Source of the DNA: Clostridia bacterium | Lineage (GTDB): Bacteria > Bacillota > Clostridia > Oscillospirales > Acutalibacteraceae | NCBI GenBank assembly: GCA_017531385.1 | Contig: JAFXLD010000095.1 | Span: 1-56,314 of the forward strand | Direction: 5' to 3' | Length of the DNA stretch: 56,314 nucleotides | Shown: positions 41,377 through 49,507 of the stretch, one piece after another | Layout of the letters: the number at the start of each line of letters is the position of its first letter | Position numbering within the stretch: the first letter of the stretch is position 1 | Notes under the pieces: generated by a model | Told to the model about the DNA's origin: nothing | The model's database searches: none | The model's input: only the letters and a program-made list of their open reading frames with translations | Position numbers and translations under genes: made by a program

Positions 41377-42465
41377 ATGAAAAAAGGTGTAAAAATATTG
41401 CTTTCCGTCCTGCTTGTTGCAGTAATCGGTCTTGGCGGTTTTTTGATTTTCAAAAGCACTCAGGGCATTTCCTATGACATCACAACAGTCACAAAAATGA
41501 ATAACGATGTGGAAATTGTTGCAGAGGACACAGACAGCGTTACACTTAAAAAGACAGTTGACGGTGAATTTAAGGTTCTGATGTTTACCGACACACACCT
41601 TAACGGTAAAAAAGAAAAGGACAACCTGACAGTTTCATACATAGTGAAGAATATAACTGAGCAAAAACCTGATCTTGTGATTTTCGGCGGTGACAATGTT
41701 TCATCGGGCTTCAACAAGAAGAGAACAACCGAATTTGCAGAGCTTATGGAAAGCCTCGGCGTTTACTGGGCTGCAGTTCTCGGCAACCATGAAGGTAAAG
41801 GCTTCCTTGCTGTTTCAAGAGAAGAAAACGTTGAAATTTTCTCTTCTTACAATTATTGCCTTATGCGTCAGGGTAAAAAAGACATTGACGGCAATGGCAA
41901 CTATGCCATCACTATTCTGAACAATGACGATTCAATTAAAGAGGTATTTTTCTTTATGGATTCGGGAAGTTATATGACCGATGAAGCAAAAGCAGAGTAC
42001 GGCGTTACAGACGATGGCGAAGTTTATGACGGTGTAAAGACTTCACAAGTGGAATGGTACAAGGCAAAGCACGATGCCACAGAAGCTGAGTACGGCAAAT
42101 TCAAGTCCGTAACAGTTGTACATATTCCTCCTTATCAGGCAGAAAAGGAATATGCCGAAAGCGACTTCCTTTACGGAGAAAAAAGAGAAGGCGTTTGCGA
42201 ATCGGGCTTTGATTCAGGTCTTGTTGACGCTATGCTTGAAAAAGGCAGCGCTCAGGCTGTTTATTTCGGTCACGACCATGTAAACGATTTCGGTGTTATG
42301 TATGAAGATGTGCTTTTCTCCTATATTCAGACATCGGGTTACGGTGTTTACAATATGGAAACCAAATTCGAAGCACCAGAAAATGAATGGATTCAGGGCT
42401 GCACACTTCTGAATATAAAAGACGACGGCACTTATACTGCCGAGAGAATATATAACCATAAATAA
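41377..42465 (+). CDS. Membrane-anchored calcineurin-like metallophosphoesterase
   Basis: A 362-aa protein with an N-terminal signal anchor (about 5-27) and an extracytoplasmic binuclear phosphoesterase domain. All family motifs are present: MFTDTHL (DxH), IFGGDNV (GD), LGNHEGK (GNHE), TVVHIPPYQ and GHDHVNDFG (GHxH). It is in the purple-acid-phosphatase-like/Icc-like group. It probably releases phosphate from an organic phosphate outside the cell; the substrate is unknown. Start: ATG at 41377, with AAAGGA about 10 nt upstream. Earlier in-frame TTG/GTG codons are too close to that site. First gene of the AraC-linked locus. Confidence 0.87.
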   Translation: MKKGVKILLSVLLVAVIGLGGFLIFKSTQGISYDITTVTKMNNDVEIVAEDTDSVTLKKTVDGEFKVLMFTDTHLNGKKEKDNLTVSYIVKNITEQKPDLVIFGGDNVSSGFNKKRTTEFAELMESLGVYWAAVLGNHEGKGFLAVSREENVEIFSSYNYCLMRQGKKDIDGNGNYAITILNNDDSIKEVFFFMDSGSYMTDEAKAEYGVTDDGEVYDGVKTSQVEWYKAKHDATEAEYGKFKSVTVVHIPPYQAEKEYAESDFLYGEKREGVCESGFDSGLVDAMLEKGSAQAVYFGHDHVNDFGVMYEDVLFSYIQTSGYGVYNMETKFEAPENEWIQGCTLLNIKDDGTYTAERIYNHK

Positions 42466-42478
42466 TGATGTGTTTTTT

Positions 42479-43159
42479 ATGAAAATATTACCTTTGATTT
42501 TCGCCTTGATTTCTTCGCTGATGCCCGTGATAACTCAGAAAACCGGGCTTTCATCGAAGTACGGATTTAAAATAAAAATGCTGTGTGCATTTATGTATCT
42601 TGTCACGGGTGTTATTTCTGTTGCGGCGATTTACTCTGTGACTCAATATTCATTTTTTATTCTCGGCGCACTTGTTTCCGGCGTCCTCGGTGACTTTTTT
42701 CTGAGCTACAAAGAAGATAAATACTTCCCTGTCGGAGTTTTGTTTTTCGCACTCGGGCATATAGTTTACAGCGTCACTTTCCTTCTTGTCGGTGAAATTA
42801 AAGCAATTGATTATATAGTCCCCGTTCTTATTCTGACGGTGATTATGTTCATTCCTGTCATTTACATAATAAAAGTAAAAATCAATCTGGGCAAAATGGA
42901 AATCCCCCTTCTCATTTATGGTTTGTTGCTGCTGTTTTCCTTTGCATGCGGTGTTGCAAAGGGTGTGCTTGCAATAAAAAACGGAATTATTTCCTTGGGA
43001 TTGTGTATAATTTCGGGTGCAGTCCTTTTTGTTATATCAGATATTATGCTGGGACTGAAATCGGGCGGAATGAAACTGCCGAAGTTTCTTCGTCACGCAG
43101 TAACCTACACATATTTTCCTGCGCAGACGCTTTTTGCGCTGAGTATCTGTTTTCAGTAA
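42479..43159 (+). CDS. YhhN-family membrane protein (lysoplasmalogenase-like)
   Basis: A 226-aa protein with about eight membrane helices and the YhhN/TMEM86 pattern: an acidic residue in LVSGVLGDFFLSYK, then GVLFFALGHIVYSVTF and the distal ISDIMLGLK. Mammalian TMEM86B hydrolyses the vinyl-ether bond of lysoplasmalogens. Bacterial roles are less clear, though plasmalogens occur in anaerobic Clostridia. Start: ATG at 42479; no good ribosome binding site is visible. It follows the preceding stop by only 13 nt, so coupling is likely. GTG at 42470 is an alternative. Confidence 0.8.
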   Translation: MKILPLIFALISSLMPVITQKTGLSSKYGFKIKMLCAFMYLVTGVISVAAIYSVTQYSFFILGALVSGVLGDFFLSYKEDKYFPVGVLFFALGHIVYSVTFLLVGEIKAIDYIVPVLILTVIMFIPVIYIIKVKINLGKMEIPLLIYGLLLLFSFACGVAKGVLAIKNGIISLGLCIISGAVLFVISDIMLGLKSGGMKLPKFLRHAVTYTYFPAQTLFALSICFQ

Positions 43160-43171
43160 TGGGGTGAAAGT

Positions 43172-44374
43172 ATGAAAAATGAATTTTTACCCGTTATGCG
43201 TTTTGCAGTATGCAGTGACTCACATATTGAGGGTGTCGGTTCATCGGGATACAGAAGACTGAAAAAGGCAGTTGACCTCTCTTTTGCATTTTCACAAAAA
43301 GATGAATTTTATAAAAATCTGGATGCTTTTCTTATTGCAGGTGACATCACCGACAAGGGCAGAAAAGAGGAGTTCGACGCTTTTAAACTTATTTATGACT
43401 ATGCAACCGAAAAAGGTACGGAAGTTCTTTGTGTTGTTGCAAAGGGACACGATTCGATAAGTATGGGTAAAAAATCTCTGTCGTATTATAAATCCCTTAC
43501 AAATCAGCCCACGGATTTTCATATTTGTATCGGCGGATATCACTTTATCGGCCTTTCAACCTGCAGATTACCCGAGATATACTACACCCCGATGCAGAAA
43601 AAATGGCTTATAAATGAGCTTGACAAGGCTGTAAAAAATACACCCGACAAGCCTGTTTTTCTGATGCATCACGAACACGTCAAATACACCGTTTATGGAA
43701 GCGGTGAAATTGACGGCTGGGGACACGATTTTTTTACTCCGATATTAAAAAAATATCCGAATGCGGTTGATTTTTCGGGACATTCGCATTATCCTTTAAA
43801 TGACCCCCGATCGCTGTGGCAGAATGAATATACGGCAATCGGTACGGGCTCGCTGAAATACACGGAGCTTACCGTTGACGGTGAAAGAAAAATCCACCCC
43901 GAAAACAGAAGTGACTGCGGTACTTTCTGGATTGTTGAAATTGATAAAGACAACAATCTCCGTCTTATCGGTATTGATTGTGAAGCAGAAGAAGTTCTTT
44001 GTGAGTATTTTCTGAAAAATCCTGCCGATAAAACCAACAGAGAATACACCGAAGAAAAACAAAGGCTCAGAAGCAAGCCTCCCGTTTTCTTGGATAATGC
44101 AGAAATTACGCTAAAAGACGGTTATGTTGAATATCCGAAAGCCGAAAGCACAGACGGTATGCCTGTTTTTATTTACAGAGTATCTGTTTACGATAAAGAC
44201 GGTAATGAAATTGCAAAAGGAAAAACACTTGAGTCATATTATCTTTATAAAACCGAAGACAAACTTAAAACTCACATCGGAACTCTTCAAAAAGGCGAGT
44301 ATAAAGTCAGCATAAAGGCTGAAACCGCTTACGGTGTGCAGTCTGAACCGATAAATAAAATGATTGAAATCTAA
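43172..44374 (+). CDS. Cytoplasmic metallophosphoesterase with C-terminal beta domain
   Basis: A 400-aa protein without signal peptide. The N-terminal phosphoesterase domain has CSDSHIE (Asp16/His18), LIAGDITDKG, MHHEHVKY and FSGHSHYP. The normally invariant GNH[DE] motif reads AKGHD (91-94), so the metal-ligand Asn is replaced by Gly. The last 110 residues form a beta-rich region (DNAEITLKDGYVEYP...YKVSIKAETAYGVQSEP) like a fibronectin/Ig-type module. Start: ATG at 43172 with GGGGTGAAAG, 12 bp after yhhN. It lies in the same transcript as the sugar transporter. Activity may be altered by the motif change. Confidence 0.8.
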   Translation: MKNEFLPVMRFAVCSDSHIEGVGSSGYRRLKKAVDLSFAFSQKDEFYKNLDAFLIAGDITDKGRKEEFDAFKLIYDYATEKGTEVLCVVAKGHDSISMGKKSLSYYKSLTNQPTDFHICIGGYHFIGLSTCRLPEIYYTPMQKKWLINELDKAVKNTPDKPVFLMHHEHVKYTVYGSGEIDGWGHDFFTPILKKYPNAVDFSGHSHYPLNDPRSLWQNEYTAIGTGSLKYTELTVDGERKIHPENRSDCGTFWIVEIDKDNNLRLIGIDCEAEEVLCEYFLKNPADKTNREYTEEKQRLRSKPPVFLDNAEITLKDGYVEYPKAESTDGMPVFIYRVSVYDKDGNEIAKGKTLESYYLYKTEDKLKTHIGTLQKGEYKVSIKAETAYGVQSEPINKMIEI

Positions 44375-44386
44375 GGAGAAGTTAAA

Positions 44387-45850
44387 ATGGGAAAATTTAA
44401 AGAAAAATTCAATGAATTCAAAAACAATCCTGATGTTGCTTTAAAAGAACAGGTCGGATACGTTTCCGGCGTATTCGGAAACTGCATGGGACAGGATTCG
44501 GTCAGCACATATACCGACCAGTTCATGTATGACTACATGGGACTTGACTCAAAACAAGTTGTCTCAATGAAGTCGGCAACAACTTTCGTGAATATATTTA
44601 TTGCTCCCATTATCGGTGCAATGCTTGACGGCAACCGTTCAAAAAAAGGTAACGCAAGAACATTTATGAGGGCTTCAGCAATCCCCTTTACACTCGCATC
44701 GGTTCTCCTCTTTGTTGTTCCTTCATCATCAATAATGTTCAATTTCATATGGAGCTTTATACTCTTCCTTACTTTCAACATTGCAGATACATTCTTTGAT
44801 GTTGCACTTTCAACTCTTTCCGTCAGAATGACACCCAATGCAAAGTCAAGAAAAAACTTCTACACCGTAGCTCAGGTGGCATCCACTCTCGGATCAATGC
44901 TTCCCGGCGGTGTTGTGCCCATTATCATTGATATGATGGACGGCGACTACAATTCCGAAAAATGGGCATTCTTCTCCGTTGCTCTGTTTTTCGGCATACT
45001 CGGTCTTTTCTCAATGCTTGTGCCTTGTTTTACACTTAAAGAGAGAAATCTTGTTCTTCCCCCGAAAGATAATAAAAAAGTGAAAATTGACTATAAACTC
45101 ATTCTTCTCAACAGACCTCTTCTTCTCCTTTCACTCAGTTCATGTATTGAATCAATCAGACAGGTCTGCTACAATTCTCTTCCTTTCTTCTATAAACAGA
45201 CACTTAATAACTACGGAATGAAAACATACGTTGAAATTGCAAGTTCTGCACTTTCATACGGCGGACTTTTCTCCGTTCCGTTCATCGGCAAAAAACTTTC
45301 ATCAAGAGATATTGTTGTTCTCGGTTATTTACATACGGCAATCTGCTATATTCTCCTCTTTATCTGCGGCTACAAGAACCTCTGGATTGCAGGTATACTT
45401 ATTGCTCTCGGAGGACTTCCCAATGCGGGTGCATCTGCCGCAAAACGGATTCTTCTTGCAGACTCAACAGACTATATGGAATGGAAAAGTTACAAGAAAT
45501 ACGGCATTGCACAGCGTAATGAGGGTATGGTTTTTGCTTTCAATACTATGGTTTCAAGAATTACTGCACTCTGGAAAGAGTTGCTTGTCAACGGAGGTCT
45601 TGCACTTATCGGTTATCAGAGTGCACAGAATATCGGTGGACAGCTTGTTGAAGCTGTTCAGACTCCCGAAACATTGCATGGCATTTTTCTGCTTGTAGCA
45701 ATTCCCGGAATCATAGGTAACCTTATACCTGCCATTGTTATGATGTTTGACAACTTCACAGGCAAGCGCAAGGAGAAAATCATGGCTGAACTTGAAGAAA
45801 TCAGAGCCGAAGCAAAGGCAAAACTCGAAGTTGAAGCAGGAGAAATATAA
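44387..45850 (+). CDS. GPH-family (MFS) sugar:cation symporter
   Basis: A 487-aa protein with 12 predicted membrane helices and the layout of the glycoside-pentoside-hexuronide transporters (MelB/XylP type). It has an early YDYMGLDSKQVVSMKSATTFVNIFIAPIIGAMLDG segment carrying the acidic cation-site helix, the interdomain DTFFDVALSTLSVRMTPN helix, and a C-terminal charged tail rich in Glu/Ala/Lys. It probably imports an oligosaccharide or glycoside with Na+ or H+. Start: ATG at 44387 behind AAGGAGA, 12 bp after the phosphoesterase. The two glycan-active enzymes downstream should process its cargo. Confidence 0.87.
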   Translation: MGKFKEKFNEFKNNPDVALKEQVGYVSGVFGNCMGQDSVSTYTDQFMYDYMGLDSKQVVSMKSATTFVNIFIAPIIGAMLDGNRSKKGNARTFMRASAIPFTLASVLLFVVPSSSIMFNFIWSFILFLTFNIADTFFDVALSTLSVRMTPNAKSRKNFYTVAQVASTLGSMLPGGVVPIIIDMMDGDYNSEKWAFFSVALFFGILGLFSMLVPCFTLKERNLVLPPKDNKKVKIDYKLILLNRPLLLLSLSSCIESIRQVCYNSLPFFYKQTLNNYGMKTYVEIASSALSYGGLFSVPFIGKKLSSRDIVVLGYLHTAICYILLFICGYKNLWIAGILIALGGLPNAGASAAKRILLADSTDYMEWKSYKKYGIAQRNEGMVFAFNTMVSRITALWKELLVNGGLALIGYQSAQNIGGQLVEAVQTPETLHGIFLLVAIPGIIGNLIPAIVMMFDNFTGKRKEKIMAELEEIRAEAKAKLEVEAGEI

Positions 45851-47527
45851 ATGATACCTACAAAATGGGGACAAGGACAGCTTTTTGCATTCTCTGCCCT
45901 TGACGGTGAATCCCTTTTCAGTGATGATTTCACGGGTACTCTTTCGGGTGACAAAATCGGCGTGATATTCCATACAAATTGCCGCAGAACACTTTTCTTC
46001 GGTGATATGAGTAAAGATATTACACCCAAATTCAGTTGTGTCACATCGGATATGATTAATATTAACACGCTTGCAGGCAATTTCAGTATAATTTTTGCAG
46101 AAAGGCATCTTGTTGTGGGTGAATATGCCTCAGAAACAGGTGTTTTCGTCAACCTCGGCTGTGAATGTGAAACCATCAGAAAAGATGATACAGAAATACA
46201 TAACACCCGTGACGGTGAGTATACTGCACTTCTGAAAAAAGAGGGTAAATTCGCTTTTGCTTACGGAAAAAGTGAAGATGATGTAATTTCCCTTTGCGAA
46301 AAAGGAATATACCTTGAATTTGAAGAATTAAAAGCAAAAAAGATTAAGCCTTATGAGAACAAGATTGATAACAAATACGCTGCTTTGTACGCAAAATGCA
46401 TAAGCGTGATGAGAAGTCAGTTATATTCTCCCGAAGGCAATATAAAAAGAGTATGGTCAACACCCGACCGTCTGCCTCACAGAAATATGTGGCTGTGGGA
46501 TTCAGTTTTTCACGCCATCGGTCACAGACACCTTGACACGGCTGTTGCACAAAGTCTTATCCTTTCTCTCTTTGATGTTCAGAAAGAAGACGGATTTATT
46601 CCGCATATGGCAAGACCTGATTATATATCAGATATAACTCAGCCTCCTGTTATCGCTTGGGGTGCATGGATTGTCTATGAAAAAAGCCGTGACAAAGAGT
46701 TCCTTAAAACCGTTCTTGAAAAGAACAAAGCCTTTCTTCTCTGGTGCCATAAAAACAGAAGAAAAACAGAAAAGGAGCTGTATTCATGGCACACTAATCC
46801 CGAAAAAAACAACCGTTGTGATGAATCGGGAATGGACAACTCACCGAGATTTGACACGGAAAGTGACCTTTTTGCCGTTGACATTTCAAGCTATATGGCA
46901 AATGAGACACGATTTATGAAAAAGATCGCCGATGAACTCGGTGACAAAGAAAACTCTGACTTTTTCTCACTCTGGTACAAAAAAATAAAAGCCGACATAA
47001 ACAACACTCTGTGGTGCGAAGAAGACGGCTTTTATTATGACTTTGATATAACTGATAACTGTTTCAGCAAGGTGAAATCTGTTGCCTCGTTTTTACCGGT
47101 TTTTGCAGGTATATGCGATGAAGAACAATGCAGAAAACTCATTGCTTATCTTAAAAATCCCGATGACTTCGGCACTCAGTTCCCGATACCGAGCATTTCA
47201 AAAAAAGACAGAACTTTCGGCTCAGATATGTGGAGAGGTCCCGTATGGATAAATTATAACTATATGATTTCAAAGGGACTTTATGATTACGGCTACAATG
47301 ATTTGTCCCGAAAAATCAAGGAGAAAACGCTAATCGTCATCAATGAATGGTATAACCGTACAGGTACGGTCTATGAGTTCTATGACAGCGAAAATAAAAT
47401 ACCGCCTTTCTGTTTCAACAGAAAAGGAGAAGTTTTTGAACCCTATGATTTCAGGGTAAAATATCAGTCAATCAGGGATTACGGATGGAGTATTACGCTT
47501 GCATTTGATATACTGAATGAATACTGA
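45851..47527 (+). CDS. GH63/GH37-like (alpha/alpha)6-barrel glycoside hydrolase
   Basis: A 558-aa intracellular enzyme. An N-terminal beta-rich domain (1-150) precedes an (alpha/alpha)6-barrel. RNMWLWDSVFHAIG (211-224), DGFIPHMARPDYISD, and the catalytic-type CDESGMDNSPRFD (Asp329 as likely general acid) are typical of trehalase-clan families GH37/GH63, including mannosylglycerate hydrolases and alpha-glucosidases. RGPVWINYNYMISKGL and a late WSITLAF segment complete the active site. Start: ATG at 45851, directly after the transporter stop, with AGGAGA. No signal peptide, so it acts on imported glycoside. Precise specificity cannot be read. The adjacent GH130 hints at mannose-containing glycans. 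Confidence 0.78.
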   Translation: MIPTKWGQGQLFAFSALDGESLFSDDFTGTLSGDKIGVIFHTNCRRTLFFGDMSKDITPKFSCVTSDMININTLAGNFSIIFAERHLVVGEYASETGVFVNLGCECETIRKDDTEIHNTRDGEYTALLKKEGKFAFAYGKSEDDVISLCEKGIYLEFEELKAKKIKPYENKIDNKYAALYAKCISVMRSQLYSPEGNIKRVWSTPDRLPHRNMWLWDSVFHAIGHRHLDTAVAQSLILSLFDVQKEDGFIPHMARPDYISDITQPPVIAWGAWIVYEKSRDKEFLKTVLEKNKAFLLWCHKNRRKTEKELYSWHTNPEKNNRCDESGMDNSPRFDTESDLFAVDISSYMANETRFMKKIADELGDKENSDFFSLWYKKIKADINNTLWCEEDGFYYDFDITDNCFSKVKSVASFLPVFAGICDEEQCRKLIAYLKNPDDFGTQFPIPSISKKDRTFGSDMWRGPVWINYNYMISKGLYDYGYNDLSRKIKEKTLIVINEWYNRTGTVYEFYDSENKIPPFCFNRKGEVFEPYDFRVKYQSIRDYGWSITLAFDILNEY

Positions 47528-47571
47528 ACAAATCAAGTCAAAATTATTAAGAAAAACTTAACAAAACGGAT

Positions 47572-47588
47572 GTATAATTAAGTTATAC
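47572..47588 (+). promoter_or_regulatory. Possible internal promoter/operator before GH130
   Basis: A consensus TATAAT (47573-47578) lies within an inverted repeat, GTATAA-TTAAG-TTATAC. No good -35 is found at 16-18 nt. The 105-bp gap before GH130 is the only large one in this operon. Confidence 0.3.
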
Positions 47589-47632
47589 AGCGGAAGATTC
47601 GAAAAAAAATACATTAGAAATGAGATGGTATT

Positions 47633-48649
47633 ATGAGTATTTTACAGCCTGAACTCCACAGTGCAGAATGTATCAGAAAAATTGAAAAGCCAGTTCTTAC
47701 AAAGGATGATATTCCCTATGATGCATCGCTGATTTTCAATGCCGGTGTTGCAAAGTATAAGGGGAAATATGTTATGGTTTTTCGTAATGATTACGGTCCA
47801 ACGGAAAGAACTTATCCTGAGGTTCGTTTCAACACCTCTCTCGGATTTGCCATAAGCGACGACGGCATCAACTGGACCGTAAGAAAAAAAACCATCTTTG
47901 ACAACAAAAATCTTCTGCCCGATGATGAAATAAAAAGGCTTTATGACCCGAGAATTACTGTTATAGATGACAAGCCTTATCTTTGTATGGCTATGGATAC
48001 GCGACATGGTATAAGGGGTTGTATTGCTGAAATTGATGATAATTTTGAAAAGATAAATATTATCAGTGCTTCTGCACCGGACAATCGGAATATGGTTCTC
48101 TTTCCTGAAAAAATAGGCGGCAGGTATGTCCGTCTTGAAAGACCGTTTCCTGTTTATTCAAGAGGCGGTAAAGACAGATTTGACCTCTGGCTTTCAGTTT
48201 CTCCCGACCTTGTATTCTGGGGAGAAACCGAACTTGTACTTGCGGTTGAGGATGTTCCTTATGCAAACGATAAAATAGGTCCTGCAGCACCGCCGATTAA
48301 AACCGATAAGGGCTGGCTTACAATTTTTCATGCAGTGGATAAAGATGAAAGCAGAGAAAAAAACGGTTGGGAAACAGCATGGAAGAAAAGATACTGCGCA
48401 GGTATTATGCTTCTTGACCTGAACGACCCGACAAAAATCGTGGGCATGAGTAAGCTTCCTCTTATTGCACCTGAAACTTACCACGAAACACAATCAGGTT
48501 TTCGTCAGCATGTAATTTTCCCGGGCGGTATGATTCTTGAAGATGACGGAGAAGTGAAGATTTATTATGGTGCTTCAGATACGGTTGAATGTCTGGCTAC
48601 AGCGAGAGTGGAAGACCTGATTGCACTTTGTACTGAAAAACGCAACTAA
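47633..48649 (+). CDS. GH130 family phosphorylase/hydrolase (beta-mannoside-active)
   Basis: A 338-aa five-bladed beta-propeller enzyme. The catalytic Asp105 is in LYDPRITVIDDKPYL, preceded by FNAGVAKYKGKYVMVFRND. FPEKIGGRYVRLERP and GPAAPPIKTDKGWLTIFHAVD supply the Lys/Arg/His residues that bind phosphate in GH130 phosphorylases. FPGGMILEDDGEVKIYYGASDT is the usual closing block. GH130 members phosphorolyse beta-1,4-mannosyl-glucose or -GlcNAc or mannan, and some hydrolyse beta-1,2-mannosides. The subfamily cannot be fixed by eye. Start: ATG at 47633 with a weak GAGATGG site. Last gene of the AraC-linked locus. Confidence 0.9.
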   Translation: MSILQPELHSAECIRKIEKPVLTKDDIPYDASLIFNAGVAKYKGKYVMVFRNDYGPTERTYPEVRFNTSLGFAISDDGINWTVRKKTIFDNKNLLPDDEIKRLYDPRITVIDDKPYLCMAMDTRHGIRGCIAEIDDNFEKINIISASAPDNRNMVLFPEKIGGRYVRLERPFPVYSRGGKDRFDLWLSVSPDLVFWGETELVLAVEDVPYANDKIGPAAPPIKTDKGWLTIFHAVDKDESREKNGWETAWKKRYCAGIMLLDLNDPTKIVGMSKLPLIAPETYHETQSGFRQHVIFPGGMILEDDGEVKIYYGASDTVECLATARVEDLIALCTEKRN

Positions 48650-48685
48650 AAAACTGCCCTCATAGGCATGAGGGCAGTTTTTTTT
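48647..48685. terminator. Bidirectional terminator between GH130 and GNAT
   Basis: AACTGCCCTCAT-AGGC-ATGAGGGCAGTT (48652-48679) is a perfect 12-bp stem with T8 on the plus side and an A6 on the other, so it works in both directions. Confidence 0.92.
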
Positions 48686-48706
48686 GACGAACAAACAATC
48701 CGATGT

Positions 48707-48808
48707 TCAGTTATGCTCCGTATTCATCTGTTCCCCGGCTGCAGATTCAAGTGCCTCTGTATCACCGTTTGAGCAGCAACAAGTGTTTTCCTGAAACTCA
48801 GGAAAATC
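48707..48808 (-). other. In-frame coding-like extension beyond the GNAT stop codon
   Basis: After the TAG at 48811-48809, the same frame stays open for 33 codons to a TGA at 48709-48707. It encodes a hydrophilic peptide beginning DFPEFQENTCCCSNGD and ending NTEHN. A perfect 9-bp hairpin (48786-48794 with 48798-48806, loop AAC) starts 2 nt after the TAG. It could be a lost C-terminal tail, occasional read-through, or chance. Confidence 0.35.
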
Positions 48809-49363
48809 CTATATAAGTTTCATTCCGAATGCAACATCAGTGTCATATATTTCAAGTTGTTCAAATCCGTACTTTTTATAAAAACTGCCTGCATTCAGAT
48901 TTTCTGTACCTGCCGTAAGCATAACACCTTTTATGCCTTTTTCACGAAGATGGTCAAACAGTGCTGTCAGGAGTTTTCCTCCAAAGCCATGACGATGATA
49001 TGCGGGAAGAATATCAATATGCATATGGGCAGGATAGTCTGCTTTATATTTATTCTGCAGAATAGTTGATTCCAGAGCCCATTTATATCTTTCTTCACCG
49101 AGAGGTTTTATAAGAGGCAGATATTCTTTATCAAAAATTTCTTTGTAATCGTCATAATTTTCAGTGCAGATTATATATCCCACAGCTTTTCCGTCATCAT
49201 CAAGAACAAAACAATTTTCAGGTTCGTGTTCAATATAGTAATCGCAATAGGTGCGCAGTATAAATTCACTGACTATCGGATCATATTCTTCACCTGTACT
49301 GTTAAGACATGCAAATCTGACACCGTCAAAGTCTTTTTTTTCGTATTTTCTGACACTTATCAT
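48809..49363 (-). CDS. GNAT-family N-acetyltransferase
   Basis: A 184-aa acetyltransferase. The acetyl-CoA binding motif A is ILPAYHRHGFGGKLLTAL (a Q/RxxGxG/A-type loop), preceded by AVGYIICTENYDDY. Motif B contains GTENLNAGSFYKKYGFEQLEIY. The substrate is unknown; the group includes acetyltransferases of small molecules and protein N-termini. Start: ATG at 49363 behind AGAGGAA. It is convergent with GH130 and divergent from the GlcNAc operon. The frame remains open past the TAG stop for another 33 codons (see the separate entry). Confidence 0.87.
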   Translation of the reverse strand: MISVRKYEKKDFDGVRFACLNSTGEEYDPIVSEFILRTYCDYYIEHEPENCFVLDDDGKAVGYIICTENYDDYKEIFDKEYLPLIKPLGEERYKWALESTILQNKYKADYPAHMHIDILPAYHRHGFGGKLLTALFDHLREKGIKGVMLTAGTENLNAGSFYKKYGFEQLEIYDTDVAFGMKLI

Positions 49364-49457
49364 TTATGTATTCCTCTTCCGTGGATAATTATTAACAATA
49401 TGATATAAAATAATTTAATAAAAATCAATATTTTTATTAAAATTCACAATATTATAA

Positions 49458-49485
49458 TTGAAAAAATAAAAATAATGTGTATAAT
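49458..49485 (+). promoter_or_regulatory. Promoter of the GlcNAc-glycan operon
   Basis: TTGAAA (49458-49463), 16 nt, TATAAT (49480-49485), with a strong GGGAGG ribosome binding site starting at 49493. Confidence 0.62.
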
Positions 49486-49507
49486 TTCTAATGGGAGGTA
49501 ATGCTCT

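Noticed and set aside
45554-46206. Two long minus-strand frames (184 and 182 aa) opposite the transporter/GH63-like junction.
   Set aside because: Both are shadows of convincing plus-strand genes and show no family features.
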